Source: Meconema thalassinum (taxonomy: Eukaryota; Arthropoda; Insecta; Orthoptera; Tettigoniidae). Taken from it: DNA of 64,000 nucleotides. The notes beneath the pieces are model-generated. The model saw nothing but the letters and a program-made list of their open reading frames with translations. It had not been told where the DNA came from and searched no databases. Within the stretch, counting starts at the first letter, position 1. Every line of letters begins with the position of its first letter. The stretch is from positions 45,647,131 through 45,711,130 of the forward strand of contig OX336393.1 in NCBI GenBank assembly GCA_946902985.2. Reading direction: 5' to 3'. Of this stretch, positions 33,001 to 45,378 are shown piece after piece. The position numbers and the translations under genes were made by a program.

Positions 33001-34301
33001 TAAAATGATATTAGATAGGAGGCCATGTCACCTCCATAGATAAAATGATATTAGATAAGAGGCCATGTCACCTCCATAGATAAAATGATATTAGATAGGA
33101 GGCCCTGTCACCTCCATAGATAACATGATATTAGATAGGATCCATGCCACCTCCATAAATAAAATGATATTAGATAGGAGGCCTTGTCACCTCCATAGAT
33201 AACATGATATTAGATAGGAGGCCATTTCACCTCCATAGATAAAATGATATTAGATAGGAGCCATGCCACCTCCATAAATAAAATGATATTAGATAGGAGG
33301 CCTTGTCACCTCCACAGATAACATGATATTAGATAGGAGGCCATGTCACCTCCTTAGATAAAATTATATTAGATAGGAGGCCATGTCACCTCCATAGATA
33401 AAATGATATTAGATAGGAGCCATGCCACCTCCATAGATATAATGATATTAGATGGGAGGCCATGTCACCTCCATAGATAAAATGATATTAGATAGGAGGC
33501 CATGTCACCTCCATAGATAAAATGATATTAGATAGGAGGCCATGTCACCTCCATAGATAACATGATATTAGATAGGATCCATGCCACCCCCATAAATAAA
33601 ATGATATTAGATAGGAGGCCTTGTCACCTCCATAGATAACATGATATTAGATAGGAGGCCATGTCACCTGCATAGATAAGATGATATTAGATAGGAGGCC
33701 TTGTCACCTCCATACATAACATGATATTAGATAGGAGCCATGCCACCTCCATAAATAAAATGATATTAGATAGGAGGCCTTGTCACCTCCATAGATAACA
33801 TGATATTAGATAGGAGGCCATGTCACCTCCATAGATAAAATGATATTAGATAGGAGGCCATGTCACCTCCATAGATAACATGATATTAGATAGGAGGCCA
33901 TGTCACCTCCATAGATAACATGATGTTAGATAGGAGGCCTTGTCACCTCCATAGATAACATGATATTAGATAGGAGGCCATGTCACCTCCATAGATATGA
34001 TGATATTAGATAGGAGGCCTTGTCACCTCCATAGATAACATGATATAAGATAGGAATCATGCCACCTCCATAAATAAAATTATATTAGATAGGAGGCCTT
34101 GTCACCTCCATAGATAACATGATATTAGATAGGAGGCCATGTCACCTCCATAGATAAAATGATATTAGATAGGAAGCATTGTCACCTCCATAGATAATAT
34201 GATATTAGATAGGAGGCCATGTCACCTCCATAGATACATTGTTATTAGATAGGAACCATGCTGCCTCCATACATAAAATGATGATAGTTAGGAGCCATGT
34301 C
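30003..34301. repeat. 40-bp satellite array, about 107 units
   Basis: The unit is ATAGATAAAATGATATTAGA followed by TAGGAGGCCATGTCACCTCC (40 bp), with 39-bp variants that read GGAGCCATGCCACC. Each unit carries GGAGG and CCTCC 8 bp apart, able to form a short hairpin. Marker variants recur 996 bp apart: CCATATCGCC at 31151 and 32147, CGGTAGGAGG at 31221 and 32217, and GATAGGATCC at 31461 and 32457. This shows a block duplication of about 25 units. Edges decay gradually. No frame runs through it. Confidence 0.95.
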
Positions 34302-34569
34302 AAAACACATATCGCTACAGCATGATCTCCTGAGTCAAATACGAACTCAACTATTTAGGTGAGCATTGATTTGCTCAAAGGATACCAGGTCAATGGCTGT
34401 TGACCTATTTATATCGCCTCTCGAATGATAATGACATGACATTGTTCAACATAACCGTCAATCTAAATTCTATTACCTCCTTCCGTGGTCTCGGGTACGT
34501 GTTGGGCCTTAGGATCCAGAAGCCCTGAGTTCTCTTCCAGAATCTACCAAGACATTTCGTTCTGTTCTG

Positions 34570-34680
34570 AGGCAAATATGGGAAGTGGTGGGTTCGAATC
34601 CCACTTCACCCATCTCGGGATGGTTTCTAACTTAAGACCACGGCCGCCTCGTTCGCAATTCTCACCTGAATAATAATTAC
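34570..34680 (+). mobile_element. SINE fragment
   Basis: B box GTGGGTTCGAATCCCAC, followed by ATCTCGGGATGGTTTC and GACCACGGCCGCCTCG, which match the family-2 body (25685-25905). The A-box part is not recognisable. Confidence 0.6.
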
Positions 34681-34699
34681 ACACACTACTACGTGCAAT

Positions 34700-34815
34700 G
34701 AAGCCGGTAGATTTAAGTGAGCGTTTATCTCCCGATCATGAGCCATGGGGTTCCTTTTAACGTGGAATCGGAATCACAGGACAAGGTATTTCACTCCGAA
34801 AATCTCGCATGCATT
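34700..34815 (-). mobile_element. SINE 3' tail
   Basis: The minus strand reads GAGATTTTCGGAGTGAAATACC, cut here to its key part GAGTGAAATACC, then GTCCTGTGATTCCGATTCCA and GGCTCATGATCGGGAG. This is the same tail as the SINE at 42328-42480. The tRNA-like head is absent. Confidence 0.65.
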
Positions 34816-36480
34816 TACACCAAGAACTAGACGCATTTTATATGATAACACGATCGCCATCTATAAGTGAATGGTCCAGGGGACGAAGGGGGAATGTCAC
34901 TCAAAATGTAAATTAGATATATCAGCGCGATCTGGTGGCCTCTTTGCGACGTATTGAAGGCGCAATTGTGTCTGGCTAAGAACAATGAGGGTCGTGTGAA
35001 AATTACGTTTCAAGTAGACGCGTACATACAGGGTCATTATCTATGTGCACCCCGATGAACACGGCAAGCTTACAAGGGGAGGAGGATACGATGCATGGTT
35101 CACCGATTCGAACCATCATTAGTACACGTGTATGATATGATCAGGTGAATACCAGGTGCAAATAATATGGTGCGCTTCTCAGCCGTTTTCGAGAAATTAA
35201 TTAATTACAATTGCAGTGCGGCGTCTACAGTATGTGCGTTGAACGCTAGTAAGTATCCAACGAGCGCGTGGTGCAGCGGTAAGAGCCCGGCTTCGTAAGC
35301 GCGGGCCTCAACACAGCCTCAACAGCCAGGGCCAATACTTATAACATACAGGTACTGGTTTCTGTATTTATGCCTCCGGCTCGTTACTTTTTGAACGCAC
35401 CTTATACATATAAGTAATGAAACTTTCAAATTCTTTTCCTGAACATTTTAGATTATTTGACATTCCCCCTTCTTCTCGCGGACCCTTCAATTGAGAAGAA
35501 CTACTCCGGAATGTTATAAGCCAGAACGCTTCATTCACAAAATGATTATCTGACACGTTGAAGGAATCCATTTTGTGGAAATGACATTCGCGCTATCTAT
35601 GATTTGTTATGGAAAATCAATAGATAATGTACCTGTGGTTTTATATGGCAGCAGGGGTCCACTATGCCATATATCACTCCGTTGGGATCATTCAGCGACG
35701 GATTAAATGAATTGAAGTTTGAGGAACTGACATGATTTATTGGAAGTAAGATATATACTTTGTAGGTTTGAATTCTAATAGCAGTCCACCATATAGGTTT
35801 CACACAGATCGGATCATTCCACAAGGAATCCTCCCTAAATAATGAACATGCTTGCCATCTATAAACTATTGAAATCAAGTCATAGATTTATATTCCAGTA
35901 CATACAAATTATAGCAATGATTCATCATACGAAGTTTCAATCGCTTAAAATGAGGTACCGTACAGTAAAAGAATTAAAAATATTATTAAAATGTCACGCT
36001 ACCACCATCTTGAATTGTTGAAGAATTATACAATAGACGCAAGTATGTTTATATAGAACAAGGAAATGTTATTTTAAACAAGTGTGGTGTGTGATCCGCC
36101 CTTAAAACTATTTCCGTGTACTATTGTAATGATAGCGATAATATGAAAATGCGATGTAATGATTTTCTTGAACCAAATTGATGACCAATTCATGAGCTAA
36201 GCAGCTCACTGACAGAAGCCCAGTCACACTGAACTACGGCGTCGCGACTCCGAGGACTGGAGCATAAAATAAAAAGAATGACGCTTCCAGTGTTGCTTAA
36301 GATAAGGCACGTTTAATATTGTCTATCATGGTTTATTTAGTCTGTATCACATATTGCTCGTCTTTTGTTCCTTACCCGTCTCCGGCCTACCTTGCGACTG
36401 TGCTTGCTAAGGCCCGGAGAGTCATGTGTACAAATATGGGTTATTTAAATAAACATTTCCTAATTATTTACATATTTTTT
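34816..36480. other. Unassigned AT-rich DNA with one tRNA-like scrap
   Basis: At 35264-35310, GCGTGGTGCAGCGGTAAGAG resembles a SINE A box, with no good B box after it. At 35388-35410, a string resembling AAGGTGCGTTCAAAAAGTAA on the minus strand recalls a mariner terminus, without a partner. Otherwise nothing is recognisable. Confidence 0.4.
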
Positions 36481-36488
36481 CCGTTTTT

Positions 36489-36620
36489 AGCCTACTTTCG
36501 ATTTTTGCAAAAAATGAAAGTAGACTTATGAGATCAACACAGGGCGAAAAAAAGTGTGTCTGTCTGTCTGTGTGTGTGTGAGTCTGTGTGTGTGTGTGTG
36601 TGTGAGTGTGTACTCTGAAT
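36489..36620 (-). repeat. Terminal hairpin plus (GT)n microsatellite, copy 3
   Basis: Inverted relative to copies 1 and 2: AGCCTACTTTCG, loop, AATGAAAGTAGACT, then TATGAGATC, then GTCT and GT runs. It lies next to the 292-bp tandem array, keeping the order array, microsatellite, hairpin when read on the minus strand. Confidence 0.7.
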
Positions 36621-38180
36621 GTCTGTCCTCCCCTATCAATTCGATCACGGAGATCACGAATTGAACGAAATTTGGTACAAAGGTAGCACTAGCAAAGGAC
36701 ACCTCAGTGTCATGTTTTATATCGCCGCCATATTAACGGAAACGTAATGGCGGCCACACAAATGTTCAAAGCTTAAATCAAATTACGACTAACCTAATCA
36801 TCCGATGTCTACCAAATTTTGCAACAATATACCTTTATGGAGGGAGCATCGTTTGACCAAACTAATAGGTCATCAGCCTAATAGTTTGCAGATGGCGGCC
36901 ATCTTTGTGTGAAAATCGATTCCCCCTATTAATTCGAACACGGTGAAACCGAATGGAACGAAATTTGGTACAGAGGTAGTATTTGCAAAGGGCACCTCAG
37001 TGTCATGTTTTATTTCGCCACCATCTTGACGGAAATGTAATGGCGGCCACACAAATGTTCAAAGCTTAAATCAAATTACGACTAACCTAATCATCCGATC
37101 ACTACCAAATTTTGCAATAACATACCTTTATGGAGGAAGCATCCTTTGACTAATTTAGTAGGTCATTAGCCTAATAGTTTGCGGATGGCGGCCATCTTTG
37201 TGTCAAAATCGATTCCCTATTAATTCAAACACGGTGAAACCGAATGGAACGAAATTTGGTACAGAGGTAGCACTAGCAAAGGGCTCCTCAGTGTTATGTT
37301 TTATATCGCCGCCATCTTGACAGAAACGTAATGGCAGCCAAACAAATGTTCAAGGCTTAAATCAAATTACGACTAATATAATCATCCGATCTCTACCAAA
37401 TTTTTCAACAACATACCTTTATGGAGGAAGCATCCTTTGACCAATTTAGTAGGTCATTAGCCTAATAGTTTGCGGATGGCGGCCATCTTTGTGTCAAAAT
37501 CGATTCCGCTATTAATTCAAACACGGTGAAACCGAATGGAACGAAATTTGGTACAGAGGTAGCACAAGCAAAGGGCTCCTCAGTGTTATGTTTTATATCG
37601 CCGCCATCTTGACAGAAACGTAATAGCGGCCAAACAAATGTTCAAGGCTTAAATCAAATTACGACTAACATAATCATCCGATCTCTACCAAATTTTGCAA
37701 CAACATACCTTTATGGAGGAAGCATCCTTTGACCAATTTAGTAGGTCATTAGCCTAATAGTTTGCGGATGGCGGCCATCTTTGTGTCAAAATCGATTCCG
37801 CTATTAATTCAAACACAGTGAAACCGAATGAACGAAATTTGGTACAGAGGTAGCACTAGCAAAGGGCACCTCAGTGTCATGTTTTATATCGCCACCGTCT
37901 TGACGGAAACAGAATGACGGCCATCCAAATGTTAAAAGCTTAAATCAAATTACGACCATCCTAATAATTTGATCTCTACCAGATATTGCAACAACATGCC
38001 TTTTTGTGGAAAGCATCTTATAACTGACTACAAGGTCATCAGCCCAATAGCTTGCAAATAGCGGCCATGTATGTGTGCAGATCCATTCCCCATATAAATT
38101 CAAACAAGGTGAAACCGAATTGAATGACATTTTTTACAGAGGTAGCATTAGCAAAGGGCACCTCATATTCATGTTTAATA
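36621..38180. repeat. 292-bp tandem array, about five units
   Basis: The string ACGAAATTTGGTACAGAGGT recurs at about 36666, 36958, 37249, 37541, 37832 and, degraded, 38124, giving spacings of 291-292 bp. Units include TAATGGCGGCCA, CAAATTACGACTAAC and GATGGCGGCCATCTTTGTGT. The middle units are nearly identical to one another, which suggests recent expansion. No coding. Confidence 0.9.
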
Positions 38181-38327
38181 TCCCTATAGAACGTTGTATT
38201 TCAACAAGCTGCTACAACCAACATTCAATTATACTCCTTAAAAGGACAAAGAGTTATAACAATACCCATGCATTTAGGAGAAAGTAGGCTATATATTCTT
38301 TACTGATCATCTTGTTATAAATAAATA

Positions 38328-39704
38328 GGGTACGGCGGGGCTAATTCGCCCACGGGGCTATCCCGCTCAAAATAAGCTTGACGTTGCACTGAGCAGCCAC
38401 CCTGCTCAGCTGATATCGCCCTTTGTGTTCAGTGTGACCCTCGGTCTCTGTGCTACTACATCTATCGATTGTTTGAGAGTGACAGCTTGAGTGTTGAGTA
38501 AAACAAAGGAAGAATACTGCAAGGTACATTGTTTATGTTGTGGAATTTGTCGTCATTAAGAATTTGTGCTTGCAACTTAAGGATTAGTGTCCACAGTAGC
38601 GGCTTTTCTTTTCCCGGAAGTGTGGCGCCTGGCAGTCTGAAGGTTAAGTTACATCTGGACATAGCAGGTAGCGCGTTTCCTTGGTCACAGCTATCACAGA
38701 ACGCGCTATTGTAAATTCCAGTAATTGGGGCTACTCCGCCCAGAAATATGGGGGCTATTCCGCTCGGCCAAGACTTCTCTCTTGTTATAATATTGCAACC
38801 AAATTATTTCAGATAGCAGATTAGTATCTCTTCCTTGTTACGTTAGAGATGTTACGGACGTATAAAAGGAAAGGGTCAGTTCGAAAATGGACGGAGGAAG
38901 ATATTGACCGAGCTATTTCAACTGTATTACGAGGCGAAGTGAGCATGAGAGGTGCAGCTGGACTATTCAATGTGCCTTATTCAACACTTAAAAATCGTGT
39001 TCATTTGCGTAAACGACAAGGACCGTTAGGGAAAATCATAGTGGACAAACCACCGGGTCATCCCACAGCATTTAGTATGCAAGAGGAGACGGAGTTAACT
39101 TCCCGGCTAACATGCTTGGCAGCAAGAGGTTTTGGATGCACACCAGAACAGATTCGAAGGGCAAAACGGAGCTTAAAATTTGATATGACCCGTAAAGGAA
39201 AGGTTGCCAAAAACATTTTCGAGACATTTGCAAGACAAATGACCGGTACCTTCAATCCGTACGACCAAAAGACTTTGACAAGGAAGAAACACCATGTGGA
39301 TTATGTGGCGTAACTTTTTATACCGCTCAGTCATAATTAAAGGGTGGTTGGATTCAATGCAAAGACTGTGAAACTTGGTATCATGACATGTATGTTGGGG
39401 CTACAGGAAGGAAAAACTTCGTTTGTGGTAAATGCCGTTGAGGAAAGGGCATTATTACAGTGAGCGAAATAGCCCCAAGCATGGGCGTAATAGCCCCATT
39501 AAATTTGTGATTCGTCATTTTTGCTTTGATTTATATTTTATTTCATCACGCCGGTATATTGTTATAACTGTATTTTGACAAAATTCGTATGTAATAAGCA
39601 ATAAATAAGGTGTGCTTTGCTGTTGGTTCCATCTTAGAAAAAATAATAGTTTTTGATTTATAATGTTTACAAGTTGAAATGAGCGGAATAGCCCCGCTCT
39701 ACCC
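38328..39704 (+). mobile_element. pogo-like DNA transposon, internally deleted
   Basis: Inverted ends (GGGTACGGCGGGGCTAATTC on the left and GGGTAGAGCGGGGCTATTCC on the right, read inwards) are flanked by TA, the target of Tc1/mariner/pogo elements. The motif GGGGCTATTCCGCTC or its inverse recurs near 38357, 38729, 38749, 39470 and 39690, mostly towards the ends, as expected for transposase binding sites. Inside are a pipsqueak-type HTH frame and a PHD-like finger, but no DDE catalytic region. The copy is therefore a deletion derivative. Confidence 0.8.
38849..39313 (+). pseudogene. pogo-type transposase remnant: HTH domain, DDE region deleted
   Basis: The 154-codon frame begins MLRTYKRKGSVRKWTEEDID and contains a pipsqueak/CENP-B-like helix-turn-helix (EDIDRAISTVLRGEVSMRGA, then FNVPYSTLKNRVH) in the first 60 residues. 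This is the DNA-binding domain that recognises the element's ends. The next stretch (EETELTSRLTCLAARGFGCT) is the usual start of the second HTH. Then the sequence jumps to a C-terminal segment, so the DDE nuclease is missing. After a frameshift, about 39288-39440 encodes a PHD-like finger (CGLCG, WIQCKDCETWYH, FVCGKCR), found at the C-terminus of some insect pogo transposases. It cannot catalyse transposition but could still bind ends. Confidence 0.8.
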
Positions 39705-41226
39705 TATATATTCTGGCGTAATTATTCATAAGTACATATTCCTATATTTGGTGGTGTGTTGTACTCGTTAGATGACTTCTGTCCACATTTTCGACCCTTG
39801 ACAATTCCAGTAAATTGCTTTTCTATTTCCTGAATGCACCCTTGTCTGCTGTATTATCGTAGTATTACAATACATCAATTCCTCGGGCATGAAGTATAAC
39901 AGTGGGGGGGGGGACTGGAATCTGCAGTCTCATCAAGCCTCCAATAGCCCTCACCTTGACAGGAAAACTTACTTGAAATTACAGTGGTCTGCGAAACTTG
40001 TGAGCATTGACAGAGTGCTATGAAAGGTTTTGAAGTGACGTTTACTTCTGCTCTTTAGGATGAAATTCGAAAACAGAATATACATGATTTCGTATCGCGC
40101 ATCTGCAGTAAGTATTGTGGGATTCGGAAACTGAGGCAAGCCCCGGAATATTTGTACTGTAGACAGGATTATGGATTATTAAAGCAGCTGGACGTTTCAA
40201 CTATGTTTCGAGTAACTTTGGGATATAAATATGATACAAATTTAAGAACATATTTTGGAAACTTAATCATATAGTTTCCACTTTTAAGCACATATATAAA
40301 TACATATTTCTGAAGAAATTAAGCACAAAATTATCCGGGCTCTGGTCATTATTGTACCTGGACTTGATTGGGCGAGGAGGCAGTGCATCATATCCTAGCA
40401 GACAAGGATCGAAATGGTAGTGCATCATATCATAGGAGATTAATGTCGAAATGGCAGTGATACTCATCAATGTACCCGGGCTTGTTCCTTCGACTTGCTG
40501 CAGCCACAGAATACTCGGAGAAGACACTACGGCAGCTCAGCCTGCACCACGTAGTTATTGAGACTCCAGATCCATTGGTCCTGCCAAGAAACATCATTCT
40601 GGTCTGAGAGTTGGAACGGGGAAAGCCCCTTATCGACTCACTTGGAGCACTAATGAACATAGGCTTACTCGATAGTGAATGTTAATGATGAGAGTTCAAC
40701 ACTAATGCAAGTGCCATCGCTGTTATGACTTAGTGTGTGTGTGGATCGTCCTAAATTGAAGTAGTTGCGAATATCACGCCTTAGCTTAAAGCTACTGGCT
40801 CGCCAAACCTATAAATAACCAACCGGTCATCAGCTGCGATCCCGTGTACATTTGAACTTACATAGATTATTTTTGGTTTATAAAATTATGTCACAACTTA
40901 CGTATATTTTTTATAAATAAACTTAGCAACATTCCTATTTACTCAACACATAGGCCTACTGAAGTTTGAATGGACCATTATCTAACAGAATCTCTCAATT
41001 TTGTACATTGAAATAATTTAAATTAATTTCTCTCTCTCCTTGTTTTCCGGTGTTCTTCCGAGTTTATTGTCTAAAGCTTAGTGGCTTACTATTTATCTGC
41101 GTTGTGCTATGATACACACTCAGTTTTATCTTTATACGCCATTGAGCAAATATCTGTGTCCATGACTGTAAAAATGGAGCAAAACATTCTTTGCCATTTG
41201 ATCTTTCAACTTTTAACATATCTTAA
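39705..41226. other. Unassigned with small repeats and a SINE scrap
   Basis: GGCAGTGCATCATATCCTAG-type strings occur at about 40378 and 40408 and again at 55091 and 55131, an unnamed dispersed repeat. At 40560-40640 the text TCCTGCCAAGAAACATCATT and GAGTTGGAACGGGG matches the body of the SINE carried by the palindrome arms. No gene seen. Confidence 0.5.
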
Positions 41227-42327
41227 TCTCTACTTAGTATAAAACAAAGTCCCCGATTTTTATTTGTTGCGGGTAAACTCGAGAACTACTGGATGGATTT
41301 TGATGCGGTTTCCACCATTCTGTAAAGGATATCTTGAGGATAATTTTTGTAGAAAATAATTTATTTATGATCAAAGGAAGCCGAGCAGTAACGATTTCAG
41401 TGGAAAAGTAGAAAAGAAATTACGAGCCTTACAGTAGTCGCATATGATGTGTAACATCTGAAATGTTATTCGAATAATTCCATATTACTTACTCGCATTT
41501 TTTTTTAAAGAATAGTGCTGCCTTGTGCCAGCAAACATGAAAGGATTCTCCAATGCATCTGCAGTAGTGACATATACCTGCAACTGTATGCGGGAGCAAT
41601 CCACTGCCTACTTGGTGCGAGCTGCGCTTTATACTGGCCAGTTAGTGAACCCATGCCAGCGGTGTTTTTGAAAATGGCCTCTTATTGCCGATATAGCGCA
41701 CTGCCAAGTACAGGCGCGAATAAAAATTAGGTGTGTAGTAGGTATAATAAATGCGTTTCTCCCAGTGATACGTTTAGACCAACGAAGTTTCAATTATTGT
41801 TAGTAGTCGGTGTTAATATACTGAATTCCTACGTTGTTTGGAGTGTTGGTTGATGCGATATAGCACTCGAGGTATCGAGTGCTTACATTAAATAAGAATA
41901 CATCAAAAGTATGAAGATTTAATAAATCGTAATTCTTTTCAACAAATATGATATAATGAACATTTTCACACCAAAGAACGACAACTTGAAGATGATTTAT
42001 TGCAGGAATTTCTTTAATGGGGCCTCCAAACCTTGAGGTAAACCGTGTGCGATTTACATTCCACATAGTCACATGGCTTACAGTACGTCGTTGTACCAAT
42101 CTCCGCCACCGCGTGCGCTCATTGTTTCCGTCCCATGCACTTCCGTCCCATCCACTTCCGTCCCATCTGGTGTGTTCTTTGGAATATACGCTAAGACAGA
42201 GTAAGCTTTTGCTTCTCTTTGCTTTAGTTCATCCCTTCCTTTTTTCGCAAAAACCAACAGTGATCTTCTGATTTCTCTTTGTTGGTATATGTTTCTTGCA
42301 CTACCTGTAAGTCTGTTTTAGATATAG

Positions 42328-42480
42328 GGGCGTGGTGGCTCAGCAGTCTAGCTGTATGCCGCTCACCAAGGTGGTCCGGGTTCGATTCCCGGTCAATGCA
42401 TGTGAGATTTTCGAAGTGAAATACCATGTCCTGTGGTTCGGATTCCACGTAAAAAGGAGGTCTCGTGGCTCATAATCACA
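42328..42480 (+). mobile_element. tRNA-derived SINE, family 4
   Basis: Head GGGCGTGGTGGCTCAGCAGT with A box, then GGTCCGGGTTCGATTCCCGG (B box), a body with GAAGTGAAATACCATGTCC and TGTGGTTCGGATTCCACGT, and the end GGTCTCGTGGCTCATAATC. Its tail matches 34700-34815. Confidence 0.88.
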
Positions 42481-42489
42481 AGATTCACG

Positions 42490-45378
42490 GTCACGTAAAA
42501 CTACAATCTTCTTTCCTTCCTTCTTGTTCTAGATATATATCTTCCATGACCCACCTCGCGTCATCTAGCAGCGAATCTCTGAAGTTCCTCAATTTTCCCT
42601 GCACAAGGAGGACTTCCTTACCTATCTACCCACCAAATCTCGTCTCTATCGCCAGCTATCATCTCCGTGATCAAGAGAACTTCGTCTACTTTTCACCCAC
42701 CAGGCTGCGCTAGTGACGCCTACTATCAACTCTTTGAAGACCATTTCATCAAGAGAAAATGTACTTCTCTTATGTTGGCTATTCTTATATGTATTCTTTT
42801 GTCTCCTACCCCCACTCTTTTCCCTTTCCTGGCCTCTCCACGCTCCGTTGAGCGGGTCTCACTTGTGCTTCTGAAGTCAAACCAGTCAGTTGGAGCTTAA
42901 CTAAAGCTCGCCTCCTCTACTCTAGAGGAAAATGTTTAAATTCGACGCCATGTTCGAGTTTTAGAATCAACCGTCAACAGCAACATCGCCTTCTTCATGA
43001 AGCAAAGATAAGTACCGACTTCATGTTTTAACCACATTCTCATCGCTTTAAAAGGCTCAATGCTTTTATTTGGATTTTATAGACAGTGAAAATTGCTCTA
43101 TGTGACAAAATAACTGCTTTCTAGAGATCTTCTTGATCAAACTCGAACTATCAAGTCTAACTTTCAAAATGAAAGATTTTCTGAGATGCTATCTCACATC
43201 GAGGGATATTTCTAATATACACACTGTCTATATAATCTAGTTTTCCGCCGAGGGATTCTCTACCCAATTTAAACAACTCATCATTGCTCTGGAACCTTCC
43301 AGAACCTACACTCTATCTACCAGTTATACTGTCATGTATTTTCCACTTGATATGGGAATACTTTCTTCGCTGAGAAACTTATGTGGGATAAACTTCTAAT
43401 CCACATAAACTGTCTTCCTACGTGGGAAATTTTCTGCCGTATTTAACTGCCGCCCATAGAAACTACAACTCATAATACTCTCAAGCCAAAACTCAACTTT
43501 TACATAACTGCAAAAACTTTCTTTGCCATCAACTTTTTGTGCTACTACAGTGAACTTTTCAACTATATCAACAGACTATAGTGAAAACAGTGCCTGTTCA
43601 ATTTTTCATCCGCGTCGCGCTCGTCCGAGTACAATAAATACGGCCATGAACACTCTTCCACAATCCCATTTGATCTTTCCCAAACCCTTTACTAACAAAC
43701 TAGAATAATAAAATTGTCACTTTAGGTCTTTTTTCAATGAGGTGTCACTCTACATAAGTGCCCTCCCTTACTTGCTCCACGTATAACGAATTAATGTCTG
43801 TAAACTTCGTGTCTAGTACACGCCTTAAATTATATTGTTTCTCCCTTCTAATGAGGGAATCCAATTCTTTCTACTCAAAAGTGAGTTATCTCTAGGTTTC
43901 ACGAAAGGGAAATTTACCCCATTTTACTCGTGATCCCTACCCACATAGGAGTTCTAGAAACTTCCTTTCAAGTTTTCTCTTCAGGTTTCACAATAAGTGA
44001 CCTGCCCTATTTGTATAATCTACAAAAGTATTTCTGTATTAATACAAGAAGTTATAGAAACTTCTATTTCATTTCTTCCTGTTTTTTGTTGTTACTTTCG
44101 AAGTTGTTATTTGTTCATATTTCTAAGATACCTATCTAGAAATCCTTAAAGTACACATCTTGTACTTGATTTATTGTTTAACTTTAATTACGTCAATTAT
44201 CTTTGAATTTCCCATTTGTTAATCTTAACAACATTTCAAAATCTTACGAAGATTTTAAAGCATATAAAAGGTTTAAAACCAAAAGAATTGTCAATTGCCT
44301 GGCGCAAACTTTAGATGTTTTCGGAGGTCTGCGACCCCAATTGTTTATAAAAATCAAAATTATATATTTGTTACATAAACTACTTCCTTTTACATTGTTA
44401 AATAAGTTAAGATTTGTTCTTTTGATTTATCATTTCTCAAACTTAACGGTTAGGCAAGATCCTGTCTTCCTTGACTCTTCCTAGGTTTATGTATGCCCTC
44501 TTTAATAAAAATAAATCTATTGATAGGGATTTCACCACTTGTTGCATTTGAGCAAGAACTCTTAGTTATTAAGTTAGTAAAGTCTCTCTTAGCTTTGATA
44601 GCTAATTATAACTGGCCAGTAAGGCAAGCATAGCTCGCTACGCCAGCTTCCTGCTTGTGGAGATTCTCTCTACCACTTATGGTTGGTTTTTTAAAATTTA
44701 AGTGGTTCTCATTGTCTAAACTTTAGTCGGCGCCTTGCTGGGTAAAAGCTTAGTCATTTCTAAATGCAACTATTGGTCCTCTTACCAAAATTATTCCCAA
44801 GGGTATAATTGCTTTATCCCTATCCTTCTTGGAAGTATTCGGTCGCTCTTAAGAAATTCTACAATTTCAAGAACTAAAATATCAAGGTTGATTCAAATTA
44901 TTTGTATTCTTCAAAATACTTGTTTAGAAACAAACTCCTTTGAACAGATACACAATAAATCTGTTACTGTTTGTCTTGCCAGACCACCACCCTTCCCCAT
45001 AGTAGGTATATTTATGCTTGAGAGGGAATACGCTACAGCAACTTTCTTGCGAACAGCCCAAGTTCCAGTTGCGTTTCCTGTTAGCTTCGCCCAGGTCCCT
45101 ACCCACTTTAGGTATCGGAAAGCGCATTTTCAGTGGCAGCTGCCTTTGAGTATACTTAAAGTTAAAATTATAACTTCTTTTGGACTCTCGTCCTATTTCT
45201 CCATCCTTTTTCTCCAGTCCGAAATCCACTTCTTTTTCTTCATCATCTTCCCTTGGGGGTTAGGTTATTCCCAAGCTAATAATCTACCCACCATCCACCT
45301 CCATCTCTTTTCCAAAATCACTCCCACAAAAATGTCCAGCTACCGAGTGCCACAAAAATATCCAGTTACCGAGTGGAA
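42490..45378. other. Interior of the 3.95-kb insertion, nothing named
   Basis: AT-rich and pyrimidine-rich. Just before this stretch, at 42132-42170, CACTTCCGTCCCATC occurs in about three tandem copies. I see no domain in any frame. Confidence 0.4.

Noticed and set aside
35388..35410. mariner terminal repeat
   Set aside because: One short match to a remembered terminus without a partner or transposase. The similar ACGAGGTGTGATC text in the palindrome centre is part of a tandem unit.
42328..42480. tRNA-like sequences here and at 25430, 25685, 29206, 50385 and 57915 as functional tRNA genes
   Set aside because: A and B boxes are present, but they continue into shared SINE bodies and lack a closed acceptor stem.
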